Assembly: GCF_008807375.1 (NCBI RefSeq)
Contig: NZ_CP043311.1
Span: forward strand, 1,902,001-1,966,000
Direction: 5' to 3'
Length of the DNA stretch: 64,000 nucleotides
Source of the DNA: Pseudomonas lalkuanensis
GTDB taxonomy: Bacteria; Pseudomonadota; Gammaproteobacteria; Pseudomonadales; Pseudomonadaceae
The translations under genes and the position numbers were made by a program. Shown one piece after another: positions 51,087-60,363 of the stretch. The notes under the pieces are model-generated. The model was not told the origin of the DNA. It saw nothing but the letters and a program-made list of their open reading frames with translations, and made no database searches. Position 1 is the first letter of the stretch, and each line of letters begins with the position of its first letter.

Positions 51087-52646
51087 TTAGTGGGCGGCGG
51101 CGCTGGTGTCGCCGGTAGAACCGGCGGGCAGGGCGCGGGTGAGCAGCACGGCCAGCATGCTGACGCCGAGGGCGATGCCGATGAAATGGAAGGCGTCATT
51201 GTAGGCCATGATGCTGGCCTGCTGGTGGGCGATCTCGCTGAGCTTGCCGAGGGCTGCCTGTTCGCTGCCAAGCTTCTCGCTCAGCAGAGCCAGGCGCTCG
51301 GCGACTTGCGGGTTGCTTGGGACCAGGGATTCGCGCAGGTAGTCGAAGTAGACCTTGGCGCGTGCATCCAGCAGGGTGGCGAGCAGGGCGATGCCGATGG
51401 CGCCGCCGAGGTTGCGCAGGATGTTGAACAGGCTGGAGGCCGAGCCTGCGTCCTGGGGCTGGATGTAGGCGGTGGCGATCAGCGACACCGTTACCATCAC
51501 CAGCGGCTGGCCGAGAGCGCGGATGATCTGGATCTGGTTGAACTGTGGTCCGGCGAAGTCCGGGTTGAGAATGCCCGAGGCGAAACTGGCATAGCCGAAC
51601 AGACCGAAGCCCAGCGCACAGAGGAACTTGGGCGGAATCACCTTCATCAGCTTGGGTACCAGCGGAATCAGGAACAGCTGCGGAACGCCCATCCACATGA
51701 TCACTTCGCCGATCTGCAGCGCGTTGTAGCCCTGGATTTGTGCCAGGTACAGCGGCAGCACATAGATGGAGCCGTACAGGCCCATGCCGAGGCCGACGCT
51801 GGAAATGCTCGACAGGCCGAAGTTGCGGTTCTTCAGGATGCCCAGATTGATCAGCGGGTTGGGGCGCGAGACCTGGAGGATGACAAAGAGAATCAGGCTC
51901 ACCAGGGCGACGCTGCCCAGGCCGACGATCAGCTGGGACTCCAGCCAGTCCTTGCGGTGCCCTTCCTCGAGGAATACTTGCAGGCAGCCCAGCCCTAGGC
52001 CGAGGGTGACGATGCCTGCGTAGTCGGTGCGCTTCAGCAGCTCCCAGTGCGGGGCTTTCTTTTCCAGCCCGTACATCAGGCCGGCAATCATCAGCAGGCC
52101 CGGCGGCACGTTGATGTAGAAGATGTATTCCCAACCGAAGTTCTCCGTCAGCCAGCCACCCAGGGTCGGACCGATGGACGGGGCGAAGGTAGCGGTGATG
52201 GCGAACAACGCCATGCCCTTGGCGCGATGGTGTTCCGGCAGCTTGATCAGTGTGAGGGTGAAGGCCAGCGGGATCAGCGCGCCACCGGTGAAACCCTGCA
52301 TGGCGCGGAACACGATCATGCTCTCCAGGCTCCAGGCCAGGGAGCAGAGCAGGGAGGAAATCAGGAAGCCGATGGAGACCCAGACCGCCAGGCGTCGCGC
52401 GGAGAGCAGCTGCACCAGCCAGGCGGTGAGGGGAATCATGATGATTTCCGCCACCAGGTAGGAAGTGGAAATCCACGAACCCTCTTCCAGGGTGGCGGAG
52501 AGCGCCCCCTGGATGTCCTTGAGCGAGGAGTTGGTGATCTGGATGTCGAGGACCGCCATGAAGGCGCCGAGCATGGCGCTCATCACGGCGATCCAGTCGC
52601 GCCGGGTGGGTTCGCCGCTAGGGCGAACCAGTGCATCAGCCGCCAT
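51087..52646 (-). CDS. emrB: EmrB/QacA-type MFS multidrug exporter (DHA2)
   Basis: A 519-residue 14-helix MFS protein. Motif D1 GAFMAVLDIQITNSSLKDIQGAL in helix 1, motif A/C region FRAMQGFTGGALIPLAF, and APSIGPTLGGWLTENFGWEYIFYINVPPG (motif C, antiporter) are clear. With the HlyD-type partner encoded upstream and an outer membrane channel it forms a tripartite pump for hydrophobic drugs or uncouplers. It overlaps emrA by eleven bases. Confidence 0.92.
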   Translation of the reverse strand: MAADALVRPSGEPTRRDWIAVMSAMLGAFMAVLDIQITNSSLKDIQGALSATLEEGSWISTSYLVAEIIMIPLTAWLVQLLSARRLAVWVSIGFLISSLLCSLAWSLESMIVFRAMQGFTGGALIPLAFTLTLIKLPEHHRAKGMALFAITATFAPSIGPTLGGWLTENFGWEYIFYINVPPGLLMIAGLMYGLEKKAPHWELLKRTDYAGIVTLGLGLGCLQVFLEEGHRKDWLESQLIVGLGSVALVSLILFVILQVSRPNPLINLGILKNRNFGLSSISSVGLGMGLYGSIYVLPLYLAQIQGYNALQIGEVIMWMGVPQLFLIPLVPKLMKVIPPKFLCALGFGLFGYASFASGILNPDFAGPQFNQIQIIRALGQPLVMVTVSLIATAYIQPQDAGSASSLFNILRNLGGAIGIALLATLLDARAKVYFDYLRESLVPSNPQVAERLALLSEKLGSEQAALGKLSEIAHQQASIMAYNDAFHFIGIALGVSMLAVLLTRALPAGSTGDTSAAAH

Positions 52647-53682
52647 GGTTCTCGGCCTTCAGGTGTACCTTGACCAGAACGGACATGCCGGGACGGATAC
52701 GGCCCTGGAGCGGGTTGTCGGCGGTGAAGGTCAGTTTCACCGGAATGCGCTGTACCACCTTGGTGAAGTTGCCGGTGGCGTTGTCCGGCGGCAGCAGACT
52801 GAACTGGGCGCCGGACGCCGCGAACAGGCTGTCCACACGGGCTTCGATCGGAGTGTCGGGGAAGCTGTCGAACACCAGTTCGGCGGTCTGGCCAGGCACC
52901 ATGCGCTCGATCTGGGTCTCCTTGAAGTTGGCCTGGACCCAGATGTCGCTGTCCGGCACAAGGGACAGCAGGTGGGCGCCGACCTGGACGTACTGGCCGT
53001 TGCGCGCGGCGCGCTGTCCGACGCGGCCGTCCACAGGGGAGCGGATCTCGGTGCGCCCGAGGTTGATTTCGGCCTGGGCCACTTCGGCGCGGGCAGTGGC
53101 GATCTGCGCTTCCAGGCGCTTGACCTCGGCATTTAGGGCATCGATCTGCTGGCGCTGGGCCTTGAGGTCGGCCTCGGCCTTGGCGACCTGCGAACGTGCC
53201 ACGCGGGAGTCGGCGGACAGGGTGGTGACTCGCTCTTCCGAGATGTAGCCGGGCTTGCGCAGGGTCTGGGCGCGGGACAGGTCGATCTGGGTGCGGCCAA
53301 GGGTTGCCTGGCTGGCTGCCACGTCGGCCTGGCTGGCGGCGATCAGGCTGGACTGCTGGATCAGCTTGCTCTGTGCCTGGGTCAGTTCCGCCTCACGGGT
53401 CGCGAGCTGGGCGCGGGCACGTTCCAGGGCCAGTTTGAAGTCGTCGGCTTCGAGGCGTACCAGCAGGTCGCCCTTCTTCACTTGCTGGTTGTCGGTGACC
53501 AGGACTTCGTCGATTCGGGCGCCCAGTTGGCTGGAGATGCGAGTGATTTCACCCTGGACATAAGCGTTGTCGGTGGACTCGACGAAGCGGCCGATCAGCA
53601 GCCAGTGGGCAAAGAAGCCGGCGATGACCAGTGCCACCAGGGCGATGAAGATGAACAGGCGGCGTTGCAATTTTGCAGGCAT
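52636..53682 (-). CDS. emrA: EmrA-type membrane fusion protein
   Basis: A 348-residue HlyD/EmrA adaptor. One N-terminal membrane helix (RRLFIFIALVALVIAGFFAHWLL) is followed by the lipoyl half motif (TDNAYVQGEITRISSQLGARIDEVLVTDNQQVKKGDLLVRLE), a long coiled-coil hairpin and a beta-barrel (TEIRSPVDGRVGQ). It bridges EmrB to an outer membrane channel. Start is set at the MPAKLQRR methionine (53682); the frame is open to 53745. The LysR gene is divergent and likely regulates the pair. Confidence 0.9.
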   Translation of the reverse strand: MPAKLQRRLFIFIALVALVIAGFFAHWLLIGRFVESTDNAYVQGEITRISSQLGARIDEVLVTDNQQVKKGDLLVRLEADDFKLALERARAQLATREAELTQAQSKLIQQSSLIAASQADVAASQATLGRTQIDLSRAQTLRKPGYISEERVTTLSADSRVARSQVAKAEADLKAQRQQIDALNAEVKRLEAQIATARAEVAQAEINLGRTEIRSPVDGRVGQRAARNGQYVQVGAHLLSLVPDSDIWVQANFKETQIERMVPGQTAELVFDSFPDTPIEARVDSLFAASGAQFSLLPPDNATGNFTKVVQRIPVKLTFTADNPLQGRIRPGMSVLVKVHLKAENHGG

Positions 53683-53790
53683 ATGAAAACCGGGCTCGAA
53701 GTCTTTGCAGAATGTTGCGAATCTAGCAGTGTTCCGTCCTCGCAAATAGACAGTACAATTCAGAAACTTTGTTGCTTATAGGGAACAATC

Positions 53791-54711
53791 ATGGGGCTGG
53801 ATGATGCGCTGATCTTCACCCGCGTGGTCGAGTGCCACAGCTTCACCCAGGCCGCGCAGAGCCTGGGCATGCAGAAATCCACCGTCAGCCGGCGCATAGC
53901 CCTGCTTGAAGAACGACTTGGCGTCCGCCTGCTCAATCGCACCACTCGCAAGCTGCGCCTGACCGAAGTGGGGCTGGCCTATTACGAGCGCTGCCGGCAG
54001 ATCATGCTGGACTTCGCCGAGGCCGAGCAGGCGGTGATGCAACTGCAGCAGGAACCGTCCGGCCTGCTGCGGGTGACGGCGCCCATCGAGTTTGGTCAGC
54101 TGTTCCTCGGCAAGGTGCTGGGCAGTTTCATGCGCCAGTATCCGCAGATCACCGCCGAGGTGGAGATCACCTCGCGAAACGTCGATCCGCTGGAGGAGGG
54201 CGTGGATATCGCCATCATGATCGGCCAGCCCCAGGATTCCACGCTGATCGCCCGCAAGCTTTTCGAGAGCGCCCGGCGCCTTTGCGCCAGTCCGGCCTAT
54301 CTGGCAGCTCACGGCACTCCGCGTACGGTAGAGGCACTGGCCGGCCATCGCGCCGTGCTGCTGCCGCAGGATTCCCAGCGCTACTGGATGCTGCAGGGGG
54401 AAAGCGTGCCCTGCCAGCGCGTGCTCTATTGCAACAACATCACCTTCGCCCGGGAAGCGGTACTGGCTGGCGCCGGCATCGCTGCGCTGCCCCTGATGTT
54501 CACCGAGCCCGCCGTGCGGCGAGGCGAGCTGATCGAACTCCTGCCTGAGGCGCGTCTGCCCAGTGGCGAGATCTATGCTGTGTATCCGTCGAGGCGCTTC
54601 CAGGCGATGAAGGTCAAGGCCTTCCTCGACTTCCTGATGCGCAGCCTGCCGGTTCAGGAAGGTCACTTGCTGGAGCCCGCGGCGGCCAGCCTGATAAGAT
54701 CGCGCCTTTGA
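53791..54711 (+). CDS. LysR-family regulator, divergent from emrAB
   Basis: A 306-residue LTTR of the CrgA/DsdC-like group: [53 protein letters not shown] is the DNA-binding domain and [19 protein letters not shown] starts the ligand domain. Its 108-base divergent promoter region with emrA suggests control of efflux. The stop lies 26 bases before gltX. Confidence 0.88.
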   Translation: MGLDDALIFTRVVECHSFTQAAQSLGMQKSTVSRRIALLEERLGVRLLNRTTRKLRLTEVGLAYYERCRQIMLDFAEAEQAVMQLQQEPSGLLRVTAPIEFGQLFLGKVLGSFMRQYPQITAEVEITSRNVDPLEEGVDIAIMIGQPQDSTLIARKLFESARRLCASPAYLAAHGTPRTVEALAGHRAVLLPQDSQRYWMLQGESVPCQRVLYCNNITFAREAVLAGAGIAALPLMFTEPAVRRGELIELLPEARLPSGEIYAVYPSRRFQAMKVKAFLDFLMRSLPVQEGHLLEPAAASLIRSRL

Positions 54712-54737
54712 TCGTCCCTCTGTTTCGAGAACAATCC

Positions 54738-56219
54738 ATGACCACCGTCCGTACCCGTATCGCGCCGTCGCCCACCGGCGACCCGCACGTGGGCACTGCC
54801 TACATTGCCCTGTTCAACCTGTGTTTCGCGCGCCAGCACGGCGGTCAGTTCATCCTGCGCATCGAAGACACCGACCAACTGCGCTCCACCCGTGAGTCCG
54901 AGCAGCAGATCTTCGACGCCCTGCGTTGGCTCGGTATCGAGTGGGACGAAGGCCCCGACGTCGGCGGCCCGCACGGCCCCTATCGCCAGAGCGAGCGTGG
55001 CGAGATCTACAAGAAGTACTCCCAGGAGCTGGTGGACAAGGGGCATGCGTTCCCCTGTTTCTGCACCGCCGAGCGGCTGGACAAGCTGCGCGCCGAGCAG
55101 ACCGAGCGCAAGGAAACCCCGCGCTACGACGGCCACTGCATGCACCTGTCCAAGGACGAGGCCGACAAGCGGATCGCCGCCGGCGAGCCTCACGTAGTGC
55201 GCATGAAGGTGCCGAGCGAAGGCGTCTGCGTGGTGCCGGACATGCTCCGCGGCGACGTGGAAATTCCCTGGGATCGCATGGACATGCAGGTCCTGATGAA
55301 GACCGACGGCCTGCCCACCTACTTCCTTGCCAACGTGGTGGACGACCACCTGATGGGCATCACCCACGTGCTGCGTGGCGAAGAGTGGCTGCCCTCGGCG
55401 CCCAAGCTGATCAAACTCTACGAGTATTTCGGCTGGGAGCAGCCCAAGCTCTGCTACATGCCGCTGCTTCGCAATCCGGACAAGAGCAAGCTGTCCAAGC
55501 GCAAGAACCCCACCTCCATCACCTTCTACGAGCGCATGGGCTTCCTCCCCGAGGCGATGCTCAACTATCTGGGCCGCATGGGCTGGTCCATGCCGGACGA
55601 GCGCGAGAAGTTCTCCCTGGCGGAGATGGTCGAGCACTTCGATCTGTCGCGTATCTCGCTGGGGGGGCCGATCTTCGATCTGGAGAAGCTGTCCTGGCTG
55701 AACGGCCAGTGGATTCGTGAGCTTCCGGTGGAGCGCTTCGCCGCCGAAGTGCAGAAGTGGGCACTCAACCCCGAATACCTGATGCGCATAGCGCCGCACG
55801 TGCAGGGCAGGGTGGAAACCTTCAGCCAGATCGCCCCGCTGGCGGGGTTCTTCTTCTCCGGCGCCGTGCCGCTGGATGCCAGGCTGTTCGAGCACAAGAA
55901 GCTGAGTCCGGACCAGGTTCGCCAGGTCATGCAGCTCGTGCTGTGGAAGCTGGAGTCCCTGCGCCAGTGGGAGAAGGACCGCATCACCGGTTGCATTCAG
56001 GCAGTGGCCGAGAGCCTGGAGCTCAAGCTGCGTGATGTCATGCCGCTGATGTTCCCGGCCATCACCGGCCAGGCCAGCTCGGTCTCCGTGCTGGATGCTA
56101 TGGAAATCCTTGGTGCCGACCTCAGCCGCTTCCGGCTGCGCCAGGCCATCGAGTTGCTCGGTGGTGTGTCGAAGAAGGAAACCAAGGAGTGGGAGAAACT
56201 GCTCGCGGCCATCGCCTGA
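54738..56219 (+). CDS. gltX: Glutamyl-tRNA synthetase
   Basis: A 493-residue class I synthetase. HIGH-type motif [13 protein letters not shown] at residues 8-20, [13 protein letters not shown] pocket [10 protein letters not shown], and KMSKS-type [10 protein letters not shown]. It charges tRNA-Glu (and perhaps tRNA-Gln, to be amidated). Its cognate tRNA-Glu genes lie immediately downstream. The ATG at 54738 gives the family N-terminus [15 protein letters not shown]. Confidence 0.96.
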   Translation: MTTVRTRIAPSPTGDPHVGTAYIALFNLCFARQHGGQFILRIEDTDQLRSTRESEQQIFDALRWLGIEWDEGPDVGGPHGPYRQSERGEIYKKYSQELVDKGHAFPCFCTAERLDKLRAEQTERKETPRYDGHCMHLSKDEADKRIAAGEPHVVRMKVPSEGVCVVPDMLRGDVEIPWDRMDMQVLMKTDGLPTYFLANVVDDHLMGITHVLRGEEWLPSAPKLIKLYEYFGWEQPKLCYMPLLRNPDKSKLSKRKNPTSITFYERMGFLPEAMLNYLGRMGWSMPDEREKFSLAEMVEHFDLSRISLGGPIFDLEKLSWLNGQWIRELPVERFAAEVQKWALNPEYLMRIAPHVQGRVETFSQIAPLAGFFFSGAVPLDARLFEHKKLSPDQVRQVMQLVLWKLESLRQWEKDRITGCIQAVAESLELKLRDVMPLMFPAITGQASSVSVLDAMEILGADLSRFRLRQAIELLGGVSKKETKEWEKLLAAIA

Positions 56220-56318
56220 TGGCCCTTCGGTCGGTGCGGGTCAGGGCCCGCGTTGGCCGAGGTCGGGTAAGTGTTTGTTCTTCCAGATAAAAAAGTTCGG
56301 TTCGTAGAAAAAATATTG

Positions 56319-56347
56319 TTGACAGCGGGAGGGGGCGCCCCTAATAT
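56319..56347 (+). promoter_or_regulatory. Strong sigma-70 promoter of the tRNA array
   Basis: Perfect TTGACA (56319-56324), 17-base spacer, TAATAT (56342-56347), then a GC-rich discriminator GCGCCCC typical of stringently controlled stable RNA genes. A preceding A/T-rich block (56288-56316) resembles an UP element. Confidence 0.9.
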
Positions 56348-56365
56348 GCGCCCCGTCCTCGCGAC

Positions 56366-56441
<76 letters not shown>

Positions 56442-56480
56442 CTCCTTCAAGAGTGGGTCGCGAAAAGGCATGAAGGTTTC

Positions 56481-56556
56481 GTCCCCTTCGTCTAGTGGCC
56501 TAGGACACCGCCCTTTCACGGCGGTAACAGGGGTTCGAGTCCCCTAGGGGACGCCA
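56481..56556 (+). tRNA. tRNA-Glu (TTC), copy 1
   Basis: A 76-base cloverleaf with encoded CCA; anticodon loop CTTTCAC gives anticodon TTC. Substrate of the upstream gltX product. Also the precursor source for haem synthesis through GluTR. Confidence 0.97.
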
Positions 56557-56599
56557 TTTTCCAGCAGTATCGGTCATGCCGGTACGGCCGAAGCAGTTC

Positions 56600-56675
<76 letters not shown>

Positions 56676-56738
56676 AATACGATGCGCCACGCATCACGAG
56701 GGCCAGCTTGAGAGCTGGCCCTGTTGTCAGAAGGTTTT

Positions 56739-56814
56739 GTCCCCTTCGTCTAGTGGCCTAGGACACCGCCCTTTCACGGCGGTAACAGGGGTTCGAGTCC
56801 CCTAGGGGACGCCA
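56739..56814 (+). tRNA. tRNA-Glu (TTC), copy 2
   Basis: Identical to copy 1. Confidence 0.97.
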
Positions 56815-56857
56815 CTTTCCAGCAGCATCGGCCGGGCCGGTGCAGCCGAAGCAATTC

Positions 56858-56933
<76 letters not shown>

Positions 56934-56995
56934 AATCGATGCTTTGCGCATCACACAGGGCCAGCCTAGCGCTGGCCCTGCTGTTCGAAGGTTAT

Positions 56996-57071
56996 GTCCC
57001 CTTCGTCTAGTGGCCTAGGACACCGCCCTTTCACGGCGGTAACAGGGGTTCGAGTCCCCTAGGGGACGCCA
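56996..57071 (+). tRNA. tRNA-Glu (TTC), copy 3
   Basis: Identical to copies 1 and 2; last gene of the array. Confidence 0.97.
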
Positions 57072-57100
57072 CTTTCAATTTCCCGCTCTGCGGGCTTTTC

Positions 57101-57135
57101 AAGGGTCATTCCAACTTGGGGTGGCCCTTTTGTTT
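57101..57135 (+). terminator. tRNA array terminator
   Basis: AAGGGTCATTCC pairs over twelve positions, with G-U pairs, to GGGGTGGCCCTT around AACTT; TTTGTTTTT follows. A smaller CCCGC-TCT-GCGGG-CTTTT hairpin lies just before at 57082-57094. Confidence 0.8.
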
Positions 57136-57193
57136 TTCCGCCCGAAAATTTCCAGCTCCGACGAATGGTCTCGCAGGCGGCTTGCCAAATTGT

Positions 57194-57221
57194 ATTACGC
57201 AAATAATATTATGGCTGTAAT
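57194..57221. promoter_or_regulatory. TetR operator dyad
   Basis: ATTAC-N4-ATAATATTAT-N4-GTAAT: twenty of 28 positions are symmetrical. It is 18 bases upstream of the TetR start codon and should be its autoregulatory operator, overlapping the promoter. Confidence 0.65.
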
Positions 57222-57239
57222 TCAAATGAGGAAGCCGCC

Positions 57240-57779
57240 ATGAGCGACAAGAAAGCCCAGACCCGCGAGCGCATCCTGCAGGCCGCCGCTTCAGCCATGT
57301 TGCAGCAGGGCCCGCAGGAGCCGGGCGTGGCTGATGTGATGGGTGCCGCCGGACTCACGGTTGGGGGCTTCTACGCCCATTTCGCCAGCAAGGACGCGCT
57401 GATGCTGGAGGTGTTCGAGCAATTGCTGCGCAAGCGCCGGGACCTCATGGCGTTGATTGATTCGAGTCTGCCCGCGCCGGAACGCCGTGCTCTTGCAGCC
57501 GGTTTCTATCTGTCGCGCAAGCACCGGGATGCCACACGCTCCGGTTGTCCGCTGCCCAGCTCCCTGGGTGCGGTACCGAAGCTTCCAGAGGCTTACCGGA
57601 CACTGCTGGTCGAGCATCTGGAAGTGCTCAGTGCAGCGATGTGCGACAGCCCGGAAGAGGCCGACATGGCCCTCGCCGACATCGCCCTGATGGTGGGTGG
57701 CCTGGCCCTGGCTCGCGCCCTGGGTGAGGGAGACCTGTCTGACCGCGTGCTGCGCGCCGCCAAGTCGGCGGTCATCTGA
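57240..57779 (+). CDS. TetR-family regulator
   Basis: A 179-residue repressor. The helix-turn-helix region is TRERILQAAASAMLQQGPQEPGVADVMGAAGLTVGGFYAHFASKDALMLEVF. It resembles AcuR/NemR-like regulators that sense electrophiles; the ligand domain carries a Cys (SGCPLPSSLG) at the place where such regulators have a conserved GCP motif. GAGGAAG precedes the ATG. It is 11 bases upstream of a hydrolase gene, which it probably controls. Confidence 0.85.
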   Translation: MSDKKAQTRERILQAAASAMLQQGPQEPGVADVMGAAGLTVGGFYAHFASKDALMLEVFEQLLRKRRDLMALIDSSLPAPERRALAAGFYLSRKHRDATRSGCPLPSSLGAVPKLPEAYRTLLVEHLEVLSAAMCDSPEEADMALADIALMVGGLALARALGEGDLSDRVLRAAKSAVI

Positions 57780-57790
57780 GGAGCCTGATC

Positions 57791-58633
57791 ATGAATAGCC
57801 TGAGCCTCATCCGTGGCATCAACGCCACCCTCGGCCGCCTGGCCCCGCGGGTCATCGCCCGGCGCATGCGTCGTCAGTTCATGACGCCCCGCAACCTGCC
57901 TCCGCGGGATTGGGAGATGCCGATGCTCGGCAGCTCCGAACGCATCACCCTGCGCTTCGGTCTTTCCGCGCTGCGCTGGGGCAGTGGCCCGACCGTCCTG
58001 CTGATGCATGGCTGGGAAGGGCGCCCAACCCAGTTCGCCAGCCTGATCCAGGCTCTGGTGGATGCCGGTTACGGTGTGGTGGCGCTGGATGCGCCGGCCC
58101 ACGGCCGCTCGCCGGGGCGTGAAGCCAATGTCGTGCTATTCGCCCGGGCCTTGCTGGAGGCGGCGGGTGAGCTGCCGCCCTTGCATGCGGTGATCGGGCA
58201 CTCCATGGGTGGCGCCAGTGCCTTGCTGGCCAGCCAGATGGGTCTGCAGGCGCGTGCGTTGGTGAGCATTTCAGCGCCCAGCCGTATCCTCGGGCCGCTG
58301 CGCAGCTTCGCCCGTTACATGGGGCTGCCACCCAGGGCGCGGGCGCATTTCGTCAGCCAGGTGGAGGCCCATGCGGGGATTCCCGCGGCGAGTCTCGACG
58401 TGCAGCGCTACCAATTGGATATCCCGGGGCTGGTGGTGCACGCCGCCGACGATCCGGTGGTACCCGCTGGAGACGCCCAGATCATTCACGATGCCTGGTT
58501 CGACAGCCAGTTGCTGCGCCTGGAGCTGGGTGGACATCAGCGCCTGTTGTCCGATCCCCGGCTGATCAGTGCCGTGCTCGGGTTGCTGGCGCAGGTTCGC
58601 GAGCCTTCCAGCGCTTCGCGAGCCCTGCGTTGA
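57791..58633 (+). CDS. Alpha/beta hydrolase
   Basis: A 280-residue serine hydrolase. HGWEGRPTQ (oxyanion region), nucleophile elbow GHSMGGAS (Ser about residue 138), acid Asp in HAADDPVVP and His in LGGHQRLL form the catalytic triad. The N-terminal ~45 residues are basic and helical rather than a clear signal peptide. Probably an esterase or lipase acting in the cytosol; cotranscribed with the TetR gene. Substrate unknown. Confidence 0.85.
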   Translation: MNSLSLIRGINATLGRLAPRVIARRMRRQFMTPRNLPPRDWEMPMLGSSERITLRFGLSALRWGSGPTVLLMHGWEGRPTQFASLIQALVDAGYGVVALDAPAHGRSPGREANVVLFARALLEAAGELPPLHAVIGHSMGGASALLASQMGLQARALVSISAPSRILGPLRSFARYMGLPPRARAHFVSQVEAHAGIPAASLDVQRYQLDIPGLVVHAADDPVVPAGDAQIIHDAWFDSQLLRLELGGHQRLLSDPRLISAVLGLLAQVREPSSASRALR

Positions 58634-58747
58634 GCCTCGGCGGGGCTGGCGGGTGACCCGCCGTCAGTGCTCTACTTCCAAGGTTCATCGGCCCGGCGCT
58701 GTCGGCTTCGGCGCGGGGCCGGGAACTTTGCAACGTGGAGAACTGAC

Positions 58748-59398
58748 ATGAGCCTGACGATGGATGTGGTGCTGCAGCGGGCGCGACCGGTTCTGCCCGT
58801 GCTGGTGATCGAAGATACCGGGCTGGCACTGGATCTTGCCGGGGCGCTCAGCGCCGGCGGCATCGAAGTGCTGGAAGTGACCCTGCGCACGCCGCGCGCG
58901 CTCGATGCGCTATCGGCGATCCGCAAGGAGTTCCCGGACCTGCTGGTGGGCGCCGGCACCCTGATCCATACCGAACAGTTCCTCGAAGCGCGGGACGCCG
59001 GAGCGCACTTCGCCGTCAGCCCCGGTTGCACCGAGCGTCTCGCGGCGGCTGCCGATGATTCCGGTCTGCCGTACCTGCCCGGTGTGATGACGCCGTCGGA
59101 GGTGCTGCTGGCGCTGGAGTACGGCTACCGTTCGCTGAAGCTGTTCCCGGCCAATGGCAATGGCAGCGTGAAGATGCTGAAAACCCTCAAGGGCCCGTTC
59201 ACCGGCATCCGCTTCTGCCCCACCGGCGGGGTGACGCCGGATAACCTGCTGAGCTTCCTGCGCCTGCCCAACGTGGCTTGCGTGGGCGGTACCTGGATCG
59301 CGCCGTCGAGCCTGATCCGCGCCCGCGCCTGGGACCAGATCACCCAACTCGCCAGTGAAGCCCGCGAACTGGCCAGCAGCCTGGAGCACCATTCATGA
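58748..59398 (+). CDS. eda: KDPG aldolase (Entner-Doudoroff)
   Basis: A 216-residue class I aldolase. Glu in LEVTLRTP, the Schiff-base Lys in SLKLFPAN, and FCPTGGV for phosphate binding are all present. It splits 2-keto-3-deoxy-6-phosphogluconate to pyruvate and glyceraldehyde-3-phosphate, the last Entner-Doudoroff step. No edd, zwf or hexR is near, unlike the usual Pseudomonas zwf-pgl-eda operon; a second eda elsewhere is possible. The ATG at 58748 gives the family start; stop overlaps the next gene by four bases. Confidence 0.92.
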   Translation: MSLTMDVVLQRARPVLPVLVIEDTGLALDLAGALSAGGIEVLEVTLRTPRALDALSAIRKEFPDLLVGAGTLIHTEQFLEARDAGAHFAVSPGCTERLAAAADDSGLPYLPGVMTPSEVLLALEYGYRSLKLFPANGNGSVKMLKTLKGPFTGIRFCPTGGVTPDNLLSFLRLPNVACVGGTWIAPSSLIRARAWDQITQLASEARELASSLEHHS

Positions 59399-59844
59399 CC
59401 TGGGACATGTCCAACCCGTTCGTCATCGACATCAAGGTCGGTGCCGACGACATCGATGGCCTCGGCCATGCCAACAACGCGGTCTACGTCAGCTGGCTGG
59501 AACGCTGCGCCTGGCGCCACTCCCAGAGCCTGGGGCTGGACCTTGCCGAATATCGCCGTCTGGATCGCGCGATGGCGGTGCTCCGGCATGAGATCGATTA
59601 CCTCGCCGCCGCCTACGAAGACCAGGAGCTGCAGATGGGGACCTGGATCGTCGAGTCGGATCAGAAACTGAAGATGGACCGGCGCTTCCAGCTGGTTCGG
59701 CCGGAGGATGGCGCCACGCTGCTGCGGGCGAAGACCACCTTCGTCTGCATCGAGCTGTCCTCCGGCCGGCCCAAGCGGATGCCGAGCGAGTTCGTCGAAG
59801 GTTACGGCAGAGCGCTGCAGCCGCCGTTCCCTCTGGAGCTCTGA
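59395..59844 (+). CDS. Hotdog-fold acyl-CoA thioesterase (4HBT/YbgC-like)
   Basis: A 149-residue hotdog protein. The segment DDIDGLGHANNAVYVSWLERCAW holds the catalytic Asp/His-Asn set of 4-hydroxybenzoyl-CoA thioesterase-like enzymes. It hydrolyses acyl-CoA thioesters; the substrate is unknown. Its ATG overlaps the eda stop (ATGA), so the two are coupled. Confidence 0.85.
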   Translation: MTWDMSNPFVIDIKVGADDIDGLGHANNAVYVSWLERCAWRHSQSLGLDLAEYRRLDRAMAVLRHEIDYLAAAYEDQELQMGTWIVESDQKLKMDRRFQLVRPEDGATLLRAKTTFVCIELSSGRPKRMPSEFVEGYGRALQPPFPLEL

Positions 59845-59847
59845 GCG

Positions 59848-60237
59848 TCAGTCCGCCGCGGGCGCGAGGAATACCTCGTGCTCGACCTGCACGATGCGCA
59901 GATGGCGGACCTCGCCGGGCTCGATGATCGCTGACTGGGAGGTGCCGACGAACTGACCTGCGCAGTGACTGGAGCCGTGCTGCGCAACCCGCAGGCTCAC
60001 TTCGCCAGCGGGGACCGGAATGCTCACGGACTGGCCCGGCGCGACCCGCGCCACCAGCTCGTTCTGTACGTAAAGTTCGATATCGCAGGCGTTCGGGGCG
60101 TTCACGTCTCGGCTGATCAGCAACTCGCCGAAGGCCTCTGGCACCGATTGCGGCGGCGCCAGTATCGCCTCGCTGGCAGCGAAAACCGCAGTAGTGGCCA
60201 GCATGAGTGCGGCGAGGACGGGTACGAGCGAATTCAT
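59848..60237 (-). CDS. Small exported protein of unknown function
   Basis: A 129-residue protein with a signal peptide (SLVPVLAALMLATTAVFA-A, cleaved near residue 20). The rest is predicted beta-rich (CDIELYVQNELVARVAPGQSVSIPVPAGEVSLRVA), similar in pattern to small PEGA-like or immunoglobulin-like periplasmic domains; two Cys residues (NACDIE, SHCAGQ) may form a disulfide. AGGAG precedes the ATG at 60237 at ten bases. Function not recognised. Convergent with the thioesterase gene, only three bases apart. Confidence 0.7.
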   Translation of the reverse strand: MNSLVPVLAALMLATTAVFAASEAILAPPQSVPEAFGELLISRDVNAPNACDIELYVQNELVARVAPGQSVSIPVPAGEVSLRVAQHGSSHCAGQFVGTSQSAIIEPGEVRHLRIVQVEHEVFLAPAAD

Positions 60238-60363
60238 CCGGGCAGTTCTCCTGCACTGAAACGGTGAAATTTCGACCACCAGTCCCGTCGTACGCTCCCC
60301 GGGATATTCGCCGTCCGTCATGCTGCGTAAACTACGCGCCTTTTTCCTGTGAGCCTTTCCCCC

